Part shown: one piece after another, positions 50,088 through 58,533 of the stretch
Position numbering within the stretch: the first letter of the stretch is position 1
How the letters are laid out: each line of letters starts with the position of its first letter
Assembly (NCBI GenBank): GCA_003543135.1
Contig: DPJG01000006.1
Coordinates: forward strand, 124,001-188,000
Source of the DNA: Rheinheimera sp.
GTDB taxonomy: Bacteria > Pseudomonadota > Gammaproteobacteria > Enterobacterales > Alteromonadaceae
DNA length: 64,000 nucleotides
Direction: 5' to 3'
Notes under the pieces: generated by a model
Database searches by the model: none
The model's input: only the letters and a program-made list of their open reading frames with translations
Told to the model about the DNA's origin: nothing
Translations under genes and position numbers: made by a program

Positions 50088-50480
50088 ATGTCAAAAGTGA
50101 TTATCAGCACTGATAAAGCCCCTGCCGCTATCGGTACTTACAGCCAGGCGGTTAAAATCGGCACCACAGTGTATTTATCCGGCCAAATTCCGCTGGTGCC
50201 CGCCAGCATGCAAATGGTGTCAGAAGATTTTGCCGAGCAGGCAGAACAGGTGTTTCAGAATCTGAGCGCCGTATGCCAGGCTGCAGGTGGCAGTATAAAC
50301 GACATGGTCAAAGTGAATATTTTCCTGACCGACTTAAGCAAATTTGCCACTGTCAATGAAATTATGGCGCGGCATTTTACTGCCCCTTACCCTGCTCGTG
50401 CTGCAGTGCAGGTCAGTGCTTTACCACGCGGTGCACAAATTGAAATCGACGGCGTGATGGAAGTGCCGTCAACCAACTAA
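50088..50480 (+). CDS. ridA: RidA-family reactive intermediate deaminase
   Basis: The 130-aa protein begins [38 protein letters not shown] and has [20 protein letters not shown] and [23 protein letters not shown], as RidA does. The Arg in the PARA motif binds the enamine/imine substrate. RidA deaminates reactive enamines formed by PLP enzymes. It lies 5 bases after spoT, probably in the same operon. Confidence 0.96.
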   Translation: MSKVIISTDKAPAAIGTYSQAVKIGTTVYLSGQIPLVPASMQMVSEDFAEQAEQVFQNLSAVCQAAGGSINDMVKVNIFLTDLSKFATVNEIMARHFTAPYPARAAVQVSALPRGAQIEIDGVMEVPSTN

Positions 50481-50563
50481 ATTCGGTCTGCCTTGCTGCT
50501 GGTTCGCCGCAACTACGACAATACAGGCACCGCCACAGCGCGGTGCCGACAGGACAGAATTTG

Positions 50564-51391
50564 ATGCAGAAAACCACGCTGGCCTTGTTTTTGCTGATAT
50601 CGCAGATGATCACCTTGCTGCAACCTGCGGCGGCGGAGTCTGTGGTAAAAAAACCGGTATTACACTGGTGCCTTGACCATTTCCCGCGTTTTCACGAGTT
50701 TCAGGGCCGTGGCCTGCCAACTGGCCCTTCAGTGGCCGTGATGCAGGAACTGGCCAACAGAGTGGGTTTTGACATCAGTTACAGCCCCAAGACGCCACTG
50801 GCCCGTTGTTTTCGCCAGATGAGCACAGGTGAAGCTGATTTAATGATCAATCTGAACTTCACTGAAGAGCGCGATCGGTTGATGTATTTGTTTCCCTATA
50901 ACGAAACCATTCCCGAGTCTTTGTATTTGCGCAAAAACGATTTGCGTTTGATTGATCAAATCAGCCAGCTCAGCCCGTTGATCCTGGTGACAGTGCGCAA
51001 CTACATTTATAACCCGACACTGATGGCACTGATTAAAAACCAGAAAGAGCAACATATTGAGGTCGACAGTATCGAAGCGGGTTTTGAACTGCTGCGTAAA
51101 GGCCGGGTTGATGGCCTGATAGTGCCAACCCAGAGTTCGCTGGAAGTGATCCGTAATAACCCTGCTTTACATTATCAGTTCAGAAAAGCTGCCTTAACGT
51201 TTAGGTTTGGTACGCCCAGATATATCAACATCGGTTTTTCCAGAAAAAGTAAGTACTTATACTTAAAAGATCAGATAGAACAGGCAGTGGCTTTAATGAA
51301 AGATGACGGTACAGTCGACCGGCTGTATCAGCTGCCGGACGGTGGTAAACAATATCTGGTCAGCGATAACGAACCACTGCAAAACCGTTAA
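50564..51391 (+). CDS. Periplasmic solute-binding-like protein (first of tandem pair)
   Basis: The 275-aa protein (ATG 50564) has an N-terminal signal peptide (LALFLLISQMITLLQPAAA) and the shape of family-3 extracellular solute-binding proteins: HWCLDHFPRFHEFQ, LPTGPSVAVMQELANRVGFDISYSPKTPLARCFRQMSTGEADLMINL. Two Cys may form a disulfide. It has no transporter gene beside it, as in the YckB-like group often linked to signalling or polysaccharide uptake. It is homologous to the next gene, probably by duplication. Confidence 0.8.
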   Translation: MQKTTLALFLLISQMITLLQPAAAESVVKKPVLHWCLDHFPRFHEFQGRGLPTGPSVAVMQELANRVGFDISYSPKTPLARCFRQMSTGEADLMINLNFTEERDRLMYLFPYNETIPESLYLRKNDLRLIDQISQLSPLILVTVRNYIYNPTLMALIKNQKEQHIEVDSIEAGFELLRKGRVDGLIVPTQSSLEVIRNNPALHYQFRKAALTFRFGTPRYINIGFSRKSKYLYLKDQIEQAVALMKDDGTVDRLYQLPDGGKQYLVSDNEPLQNR

Positions 51392-51438
51392 TCCCTAAGG
51401 TTTTGCTGTGCGTTGTGAGCGGCTAACAGGAGCACAGC

Positions 51439-52233
51439 ATGCCTTTTTTCCATTGCCTGATAAATCTCAGCCTGCTCTGCCTGCTACTCTGCCCGACAGC
51501 AGCACAAGCCAACCAACCCGAACTTGAGTGGTGTCTGGATCATCTGCCACCACGCCAGATTTATCTTGCGTCGCAACAACCAACGGGCCCTATGGTCGAT
51601 CTGATGCAACAACTGGCCAGGCAAAGTGGTTTTACCCTGAAATTCAGCCCGCCAACACCCAGCGCCCGCTGCCTGAAATTGATGCAACAAGGCAAAACCG
51701 ACCTGATGACAGGTTTGTTGTGGTCGGCACAACGGGAGCAATTTATGTTGTTGCTGCCTTTTGATAACGCCAGGCCGGATGCCCTGTTTAGCCGGCATCA
51801 GCAAAACCCGCTGAACAGCATGGCAGCACTGAATGGCAAAACTATCGCCCTTGCTGAGAACCGCCATTACCCCCCTGTTTTTATTCAGCTGCTGCAACAA
51901 CATCAGGTAAAAATGAAGCAAGTCCCCAATCTGGAGCAGGCACTGGCGTTATTACACTACGGCAATGTGGACTTAGTGGCAGGGCCACAACATATCACAA
52001 TGAATTTATTAGAAAATAACCCGCGTTTGTCGGCAAAAATCGGTTTAAATCCATGGCAGCCACCACAACCTCAACAGCAGAAAAATCATCTGGCCTTGTC
52101 CCGCCTGAGCCAGCATTTTGAGTTGCATCACCAAATCAGTCAGCAGCTGCAACTTATTACCGCTCAACAGCAGACTGATTTTTATCAGTCAAGCAAGCTT
52201 GTGCCTGCGGCTAAAACAACAAAGCCGCAGTGA
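51439..52233 (+). CDS. Periplasmic solute-binding-like protein (second of tandem pair)
   Basis: The 264-aa protein has a signal peptide (LINLSLLCLLLCPTAAQA) and is a paralogue of the upstream protein: EWCLDHLPPRQIY, PTGPMVDLMQQLARQSGFTLKFSPPTPSARCLKLMQQGKTDLMTG. It is more Gln-rich and its C-terminus differs. AGGAG precedes ATG 51439. The ligand is unknown. The absence of permease genes suggests a sensory or partner-protein role. Confidence 0.8.
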   Translation: MPFFHCLINLSLLCLLLCPTAAQANQPELEWCLDHLPPRQIYLASQQPTGPMVDLMQQLARQSGFTLKFSPPTPSARCLKLMQQGKTDLMTGLLWSAQREQFMLLLPFDNARPDALFSRHQQNPLNSMAALNGKTIALAENRHYPPVFIQLLQQHQVKMKQVPNLEQALALLHYGNVDLVAGPQHITMNLLENNPRLSAKIGLNPWQPPQPQQQKNHLALSRLSQHFELHHQISQQLQLITAQQQTDFYQSSKLVPAAKTTKPQ

Positions 52234-52310
52234 CATCCGTTGTCATCCCATGCGTTTTTACTGGCAATTGGGTATGATGCATTTTTGTATTGCCCTTCAG
52301 GATATTGATT

Positions 52311-54392
52311 TTGCAACGAACTTTACTGGCAAATCTGGCCATCGCCGAGATGAAAGGTGTCGGCGCCAAAACAGCAGAACTGCTGGCCAAACTGGGTATA
52401 GTTTCGGTGCAGGATATTTTATTTCACCTGCCTTTACGTTATGAAGACCGCACCCGCCTTTGCGCCATCAGAGATATCTGGTCGGCGCAGCAAGTGTCGG
52501 TCCAGGGAATAGTGCAAAGCAGCGACATTATTTTTGGCAAAAGACGAAGCTGGGTGGTGGTGGTTAGCGACGGCACTGGCAGCATCACGCTGCGGTTTTT
52601 CCACTTTAGTACGGCACAGAAAAATGCAGTGACGCCTGGGGTCAGGCTGCGCTGTTTTGGTGAAGTGAAACGTGGCATGCGTGGTGTGGAAATGCTGCAC
52701 CCCGAATACAAAGTCGTCAAAGACGAAGGCCCGCCCGAAGTGGCAGAAACGCTGACGCCCGTGTACCCCACCACTGAAGGTTTAAAACAAGCCAGTTGGC
52801 GTAACCTGACCGATCAGGCGCTGATTGAATTAAAACGTTGTTATCCGGCAGAATTTTTAGCACCGGTATTGCCCCCTCAGGCCTGGTCGCTGACCGACGC
52901 TTTATATTATCTGCACCGGCCGCCACCGGACGCTTCATTGCAGCTGTTAGAAGCAGGCCAGCACCCGGCGCAACAAAGGTTGATTTTTGAAGAGCTGGTG
53001 GCGCAGCAGCTCAGTATGCTGCAACTGCGTGGCCAGTGCCGCAGCCAACAAGCCATTGTATTTAAACCGGACTCCGCCCTCACTCCGGCTTTTTTAGCCA
53101 GCCTGCCGTTTCAGCCAACAGCAGCGCAGCAACGGGTGGTCAATGATATTTTGCAGGATTTAGCCCAGCCTGACCCTATGCTCAGATTGGTACAGGGGGA
53201 TGTCGGTTCAGGCAAAACCCTGGTGGCGGCACTTTCCGCTTTGCCGGTGATTGCCGCTGGCGCTCAGGTGGCGCTGATGGCGCCCACTGAATTATTGGCT
53301 GAACAACATGCCGCAACTTTTCGCCGCTGGTTTGAACCTTTGGGCATACAGGTGGCCTGGCTTGGCGGCAAAAGCAAAGGCAAAGCCCGCGACAACGAAC
53401 TTGCTGCCATCCAGTCAGGTCAGGCCCAGCTGGTCATCGGCACCCATGCGCTCTTTCAGCAACAGGTGCAGTTTGCCCGGCTGGCGCTGGTGATCATTGA
53501 TGAACAACACAGGTTTGGTGTGCATCAAAGGCTGGAACTCAGAGAAAAAGGCAGCCAAAGTGGTTATTACCCACATCAGCTGGTGATGACGGCCACCCCT
53601 ATCCCGCGCACTCTGGCCATGACCGCTTATGCCGATCTCGACACTTCGGTGATTGACGAGCTGCCGCCAGGCCGCACGCCGGTCACCACTGTAGTGCTGC
53701 CCGACAGTCGCCGAGCCGAAGTGGTGAGCCGGGTGGAACAGGTGGTAAAACAACAGGGCCGGCAGGCGTATTGGGTCTGCACCCTGATTGATGAGTCTGA
53801 TGTGTTGCAGTGCCAGGCCGCCGAAAATACGGCCGCTGAACTTGCCGCTGCATTGCCGGATTTACGTATTGGCTTAGTGCATGGCCGGTTAAAAAGCAGC
53901 GAAAAACAAGCTGTGATGCAGGCTTTTGCTGCAGGTGATGCTCATTTGCTGGTGGCCACTACTGTGATTGAAGTGGGGGTGGATGTACCCAACGCCAGCC
54001 TGATGATCATTGAAAACCCGGAGCGGCTTGGCTTAGCGCAGTTGCACCAGTTGCGTGGCCGGGTCGGTCGCGGCAGCGTCGCCTCTCATTGTGTGCTGAT
54101 GTATCACGCGCCTTTGTCGGGCACAGCCCAGGCAAGATTGGCCGTGCTGCGCGAAAGCAATGACGGTTTTGTCATAGCACAACGGGATTTAGAGATCAGG
54201 GGGCCTGGTGAGTTGCTGGGTACCCGCCAGACCGGCCTTGCCAGTTACCGCATTGCCGATTTAACCAGAGACGCTGCTTTGATCCCGGCAGCACAACAGG
54301 CTGCCCAGCGGCTATGGCAACTGGATAAAACCGCGGCTGAAGGCTTGATCAGACGCTGGTTGGGATACAGAGATATATACGCTCAGGCTTAA
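52311..54392 (+). CDS. recG: ATP-dependent DNA helicase RecG
   Basis: The protein (693 aa from TTG 52311, with CAGGAT as SD; TTG 52290 is an alternative) has the wedge OB domain, GDVGSGKTLVAALSALPVI (Walker A), DEQHRFGVHQR (DEQH box), MTATPIPRTLAMTAY, and QLHQLRGRVGRGSVASHC. RecG remodels stalled forks and branched DNA. It ends the spoT region as in E. coli. It is complete in length (E. coli, 693 aa). Confidence 0.97.
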   Translation: MQRTLLANLAIAEMKGVGAKTAELLAKLGIVSVQDILFHLPLRYEDRTRLCAIRDIWSAQQVSVQGIVQSSDIIFGKRRSWVVVVSDGTGSITLRFFHFSTAQKNAVTPGVRLRCFGEVKRGMRGVEMLHPEYKVVKDEGPPEVAETLTPVYPTTEGLKQASWRNLTDQALIELKRCYPAEFLAPVLPPQAWSLTDALYYLHRPPPDASLQLLEAGQHPAQQRLIFEELVAQQLSMLQLRGQCRSQQAIVFKPDSALTPAFLASLPFQPTAAQQRVVNDILQDLAQPDPMLRLVQGDVGSGKTLVAALSALPVIAAGAQVALMAPTELLAEQHAATFRRWFEPLGIQVAWLGGKSKGKARDNELAAIQSGQAQLVIGTHALFQQQVQFARLALVIIDEQHRFGVHQRLELREKGSQSGYYPHQLVMTATPIPRTLAMTAYADLDTSVIDELPPGRTPVTTVVLPDSRRAEVVSRVEQVVKQQGRQAYWVCTLIDESDVLQCQAAENTAAELAAALPDLRIGLVHGRLKSSEKQAVMQAFAAGDAHLLVATTVIEVGVDVPNASLMIIENPERLGLAQLHQLRGRVGRGSVASHCVLMYHAPLSGTAQARLAVLRESNDGFVIAQRDLEIRGPGELLGTRQTGLASYRIADLTRDAALIPAAQQAAQRLWQLDKTAAEGLIRRWLGYRDIYAQA

Positions 54393-54497
54393 GTTGCCGG
54401 TAACCTGCAGCAGCTGAAAAATCTGACTTGGATAACGCTGCACTATACGGCAGCGCTTCACTTTACAGCAGTGCTTTGTAGCAGCAGCGCTCACAAC

Positions 54498-54521
54498 AAG
54501 GCTGCGCAAACGCACAGCCTT
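54498..54521. terminator. Hairpin between recG and the 88-aa gene
   Basis: AAGGCTG (54498-54504) and CAGCCTT (54515-54521) flank a short loop between converging genes. There is only a short T stretch, so termination is possible but not sure. Confidence 0.4.
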
Positions 54522-54535
54522 ATGCTGAGAACCAG

Positions 54536-54802
54536 TTAAAGTTTAAGCGCCAGTTTACGCACCGCCGACACAGAAGGATGTGATAACACCACCTCTAGTT
54601 CTGCCAGCAAGATGTCGGCAGCTGGCGCGCCCTGGCCCAGCTGTAGTTCCAGCATCAGACAATCAATGTCATGGTAAACAGCCACCACAGGCGCAGTTAA
54701 ATCCAGCACAGCACTGTGACGCACATCAAAACCACATTGTTGTGCAACTTCAGTAAGGTCTACATCGTCGTCTGAAATATCAAGCGCCAGATATAACTTC
54801 AT
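54536..54802 (-). CDS. Small acidic hypothetical protein, 88 aa
   Basis: The product starts MKLYLALDISDDDVDLTEVAQQCGFDVRHSAVLDLTAPVVAVYHDIDC and has a probable beta-alpha fold with two Cys and no membrane segment. It is linked to rarD by a 4-base overlap (54799-54802), so it is translated from the rarD transcript. The family is not recognised. Confidence 0.65.
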   Translation of the reverse strand: MKLYLALDISDDDVDLTEVAQQCGFDVRHSAVLDLTAPVVAVYHDIDCLMLELQLGQGAPAADILLAELEVVLSHPSVSAVRKLALKL

Positions 54803-55716
54803 GATGCTGCCTTTTTAGTTGTCGCCTTGCGGCCTTTATTCATTTGCCAGACTGCGTCCAGCGAGTACACCAACAGCGCTGTCCAGATAAAAGCAAAGGT
54901 CACCAGTTTGCTGGGGTCCAGCGGCTCGTTATATAAAAACACCCCAAATACAAACATAAAACTTGGGCCTATATACTGGAAAAAGCCCATAGTGGACAGC
55001 TGCAAACGTCTTGCTGCGGCAATAAAACACAACAAGGGCACTGTGGTCACCACACCGGCCGCTATCAGCCATAAATTCAGCCCCAAAGTGTTTTGCAGCA
55101 GGTTGGCGGCTGCGGAATCGGCAAACTGCCACCAGTACAGCAGCGCCAGCGGCATTAACAACAAGGACTCAACAAACAAACCACTGAGCGCATCCACCGC
55201 CAGTTTTTTGCGAAATAAACCATAAAGCGCAAAACTACTGGCCAGCACCAAAGCCACCCAGGGCAAAGAGCCAAAATAAGCCAGCTGAATAAGCACTCCT
55301 GTCAGGGCAAGGGTTACAGCGGCCCATTGCAACTTGCGAAGCCGCTCGCCTAAAAACAACATGCCGAGCAGAATATTTAACAGCGGATTGATGTAATAGC
55401 CAAGGCTGGCTTCGAGCATATGTCCGTTATTCACCGCCCAGATAAAGAGCCCCCAGTTACCTGCCAGCAATAAAGCCGTGCCGAGCATAGCGGCCAGCAA
55501 CTTTGGCTTTTTAAACACCGCCTGCACCGCAGGCCATTGTTTCATCACAGTTAAAATCAACGCGAGCAATACAAAAGACCAGAGGATCCGGTGCAGCAGA
55601 ATTTCCAGGGCAGGAACAAAATCAATCTGTTTAAAATAAAGTGGCGCTATGCCCCACAGGGTGTAAGCACTGGCAGCAAAAATGCCACCAATTTTCTGTT
55701 CGCGGTTTAACTGCAT
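54799..55716 (-). CDS. rarD: RarD-type EamA-family transporter
   Basis: The 305-aa protein has ten transmembrane helices and the RarD opening GGIFAASAYTLWGIAPLYFKQIDFVPALEILLHRILWSF with two EamA repeats. RarD was named from chloramphenicol resistance tests; its natural substrate is unknown. It adjoins a yigI-like gene and recQ, as in E. coli (which also has pldA here). Confidence 0.93.
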   Translation of the reverse strand: MQLNREQKIGGIFAASAYTLWGIAPLYFKQIDFVPALEILLHRILWSFVLLALILTVMKQWPAVQAVFKKPKLLAAMLGTALLLAGNWGLFIWAVNNGHMLEASLGYYINPLLNILLGMLFLGERLRKLQWAAVTLALTGVLIQLAYFGSLPWVALVLASSFALYGLFRKKLAVDALSGLFVESLLLMPLALLYWWQFADSAAANLLQNTLGLNLWLIAAGVVTTVPLLCFIAAARRLQLSTMGFFQYIGPSFMFVFGVFLYNEPLDPSKLVTFAFIWTALLVYSLDAVWQMNKGRKATTKKAAS

Positions 55717-55787
55717 AAAAAAGCGCCCCCGGCGCTGGTGCCAGCATCAAAGTGGCACTCTGGAAAAGGGCGACAGTGTAGCGAATT

Positions 55788-56240
55788 TTAACCTACAAGA
55801 TAAGTGCCGGTGCCGAGCGCAATATGCACACCTTGTTCATTATGCAGCTCCATCCGGCAGACACACACCTTATTGCCGGAGCGGATCACCTGGGCAGTGG
55901 CAATAAATTCCGTACCCCGACCCGGCCTTAAATAATCACTGCGCATATCAATGGTGCTCATTTTGCCCATTTTGGCCACCAGAACTTCGTGTTCCACCTG
56001 CTCAAGGCGCCTGAGTGCACTGGAAATGGCCATAATGCCACCCACAGTATCAAGCACAGAAGCTATCACACCACCATGCAAAATTTGTTGGACCGGGTTG
56101 CCCACCAGCTCAGGTTTAAAGGCAAAACGCACTTCAGCCTGCTCAGCAGAAAAGCCAGTGACTTTTAACCCCAGCAAACGGTTAAAAGGCATTTGATCAA
56201 AGACCTCAGCGATAAAAGGCAACAAAGCATCAGCCGACAT
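55788..56240 (-). CDS. yigI: YigI-like PaaI-family thioesterase
   Basis: The 150-aa hotdog-fold protein has VGNPVQQILHGGVIASVLDTVGGIMAISSALRRL, the core of PaaI-type acyl-CoA thioesterases, and SDYLRPGRGTEFIATAQVIRSGNKVCVCRMELHNEQG. The synteny with rarD and recQ matches E. coli yigI. The substrate is probably an acyl-CoA. Confidence 0.85.
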   Translation of the reverse strand: MSADALLPFIAEVFDQMPFNRLLGLKVTGFSAEQAEVRFAFKPELVGNPVQQILHGGVIASVLDTVGGIMAISSALRRLEQVEHEVLVAKMGKMSTIDMRSDYLRPGRGTEFIATAQVIRSGNKVCVCRMELHNEQGVHIALGTGTYLVG

Positions 56241-56344
56241 GGGGCTACTCCAAATACTGGCAACAAGACTGGTAAGAGCAGTTAAGATAAAACGCCGCTG
56301 CCCCGATGTAAAGGCTGTGAACTAAGCCGCTGCAACAGCAGACA

Positions 56345-58198
56345 GTGCCAACGCTTTTGATTACAATGCCGGCTTCGTTTGCCGCGCTGGATATTTTTTT
56401 GACCGACTTACTGCACAACACCTTAAAACAATACTTCGGTTACAGCGAATTTCGCCCTGGTCAAACCGAAGTGATTGGCGCCGCCCTGTCGGGGCGCGAC
56501 AGTTTTGTGCTGATGCCTACAGGCGGTGGTAAGTCTTTGTGTTATCAGCTGCCGGCGCTGTTATTACCCTGTGTCACCGTGGTGGTGTCGCCTTTGATGT
56601 CGCTGATGAAAGATCAGGTGGATAGCCTGCAGGCGATGGGCATAGCGGCCGATTTTATCAACAGCAGTTTAAGCCGCGATCAGGTGGATGATGTGCTGCA
56701 AAAACTGCATTTTCAGCAGCTGAAACTGTTGTATGTGGCACCGGAACGTTTATTACAACCGCAGTTTTTACAACGATTATCACAAGTCGGCGTCAGTTTG
56801 TTTGCCATTGATGAAGCCCATTGTGTGTCGCAGTGGGGCCACGATTTTCGACCCGACTACATCGCATTAGCGCAGCTGAAACAGCAGTTCCCGCAGGTGC
56901 CATTAATGGCACTAACTGCCACTGCCGACCCTGCCACGCAGCAGGATATCCGCACTCAGCTGCAACTGGTCAACCCCTACACCAGCATCAGCAGTTTTGA
57001 CAGACCCAACATCCGTTATACAGTGCAGGAAAAATTCCGCCCTTTTGAACAGCTGGTATCGCTACTTAAAAGCCAGGAAAATCAAAGTGGTATTATTTAT
57101 TGTTCATCCCGCAAAAAAGTAGACGAGCTGCATGAACAGCTGCAAAACAAAGGTTTTGCGGTAGGTGCTTATCATGCCGGTTTAAGCAACGAACAACGGA
57201 TGAAAGTGCAGGACGAATTTAAACGCGACCACCTGCAGATCATTGTTGCCACTGTGGCCTTCGGCATGGGCGTGAATAAACCCAATATCCGTTTTGTGGT
57301 GCATTACGACTTACCCCGCACTATTGAAGCTTATTATCAGGAAACAGGCCGCGCCGGCCGTGATGGTGTGGCCGCCGAAGCTGTGATGCTGGTTGACCCT
57401 GCCGATATCAGCCGGATGCGCAGCTGGATCATGGCGGAAGAGAATCAGGCCAGAGCCGAAGTCACCATGCAGCGTTTTAACGCTATGGCCGCTTTTGCGC
57501 AGGCTCAAACCTGCCGCCGGCTGGTGTTATTAAATTATTTTGGTGAAGCCAATCAAACCCCTTGTGGTAACTGTGATATTTGTCTGGATCCACCAAAAAA
57601 ATTCGACGGCACAGTGCTGGCGCAAAAAGCGTTGTCCTGTGTGTATCGGGTGGGCCAGAGTTTTGGCATGCACCATGTTATTGATGTGCTCAGGGGCAGC
57701 CAAAATCAGCGTATTCTGGAACTGGGGCAGGACAAACTCTCTACCTTTGGCATTGGCAAAGAACAAAGCCACGATTATTGGCTGTCGGTGTTTCGTCAGC
57801 TGATCCATCATGGTTTGTTGCAGCAGGATATTACCCAGCACTCGGTATTAAAGCTGTTGCCTGCGGCCCGCCCAGTGCTCAGAGGCGAAAGCAGTCTGGC
57901 ACTGGCTGTGCCCCGACTGGCACCGGCCAAAACCAGCAGCAAAGCTGGGAAAGTACAGCAAAAACAAGAATATGACCGCGTTTTATTCAGCAAACTCAGA
58001 GCCTTGCGTAAACAAATTGCCGAGCGTGATGATGTGGCCCCTTTTGTGGTGTTCAGCGACGCCAGCCTGATTGAAATGTCACAACAAATGCCACAAACAC
58101 CGGCTGAGTTTTTGGCCATCAGCGGCGTTGGCCAAACCAAACTCAGCCGATATGGTGATGATTTCCTTGATTTAATTGCAGAATATCTGGATAACTGA
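56345..58198 (+). CDS. recQ: ATP-dependent DNA helicase RecQ
   Basis: The protein has FGYSEFRPGQTEVIGAALSGRDSFVLMPTGGGKSLCYQLPALLLP, DEAHCVSQWGHDFRPDY, TGRAGRDG, a zinc-binding region (CRRLVLLNYFGE...CGNCDICLDPPKKFDGT), a winged helix, and an HRDC domain at the C-terminus. It unwinds DNA 3' to 5' in recombination repair. Translation starts at GTG 56345 or ATG 56366; the latter is closer to the family. 617 aa is normal for RecQ. Confidence 0.97.
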   Translation: MPTLLITMPASFAALDIFLTDLLHNTLKQYFGYSEFRPGQTEVIGAALSGRDSFVLMPTGGGKSLCYQLPALLLPCVTVVVSPLMSLMKDQVDSLQAMGIAADFINSSLSRDQVDDVLQKLHFQQLKLLYVAPERLLQPQFLQRLSQVGVSLFAIDEAHCVSQWGHDFRPDYIALAQLKQQFPQVPLMALTATADPATQQDIRTQLQLVNPYTSISSFDRPNIRYTVQEKFRPFEQLVSLLKSQENQSGIIYCSSRKKVDELHEQLQNKGFAVGAYHAGLSNEQRMKVQDEFKRDHLQIIVATVAFGMGVNKPNIRFVVHYDLPRTIEAYYQETGRAGRDGVAAEAVMLVDPADISRMRSWIMAEENQARAEVTMQRFNAMAAFAQAQTCRRLVLLNYFGEANQTPCGNCDICLDPPKKFDGTVLAQKALSCVYRVGQSFGMHHVIDVLRGSQNQRILELGQDKLSTFGIGKEQSHDYWLSVFRQLIHHGLLQQDITQHSVLKLLPAARPVLRGESSLALAVPRLAPAKTSSKAGKVQQKQEYDRVLFSKLRALRKQIAERDDVAPFVVFSDASLIEMSQQMPQTPAEFLAISGVGQTKLSRYGDDFLDLIAEYLDN

Positions 58199-58503
58199 TG
58201 CCAATGTTAGTGTGTTTCACAGAGGGGCAACTGTTGTTGCAGCCGTCACAGCCCCTGCCCGACCCCGAGTTGTTATTGCCATTTTTTAAAAACTACCTGC
58301 AAAACATGCCACAGCTCAGTCAGCTGCAAGCAGAACAAGGATTGGACTGGCTGCAGATCCGCTTTTATTTTTGCAATGCCGTTTTTGCGCTGCATTATGA
58401 ACACTACAGTGACAGTTGCTGGGTGGAGGCTGACAATACAACCGGCGCTGTGTTACTGTCAGATTTAGCAAGCCTGCTGCAGAGCAATAGTGCATTATCA
58501 TAG
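58198..58503 (+). CDS. Small hypothetical protein coupled to recQ, 101 aa
   Basis: The ATG shares its A with the recQ stop (TGATG), so translation is coupled. The product has no signal or membrane helix and contains two Trp-rich strands (LDWLQIRFYFCNAVFALHYEHYSDSCWVEADNTTG). It may belong to a small gammaproteobacterial family (DUF3630-like), which is not certain. A link to RecQ function is possible from the arrangement. Confidence 0.7.
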   Translation: MPMLVCFTEGQLLLQPSQPLPDPELLLPFFKNYLQNMPQLSQLQAEQGLDWLQIRFYFCNAVFALHYEHYSDSCWVEADNTTGAVLLSDLASLLQSNSALS

Positions 58504-58533
58504 GCTTAGGGATTTAACAGAGCGGAGGTTGGT

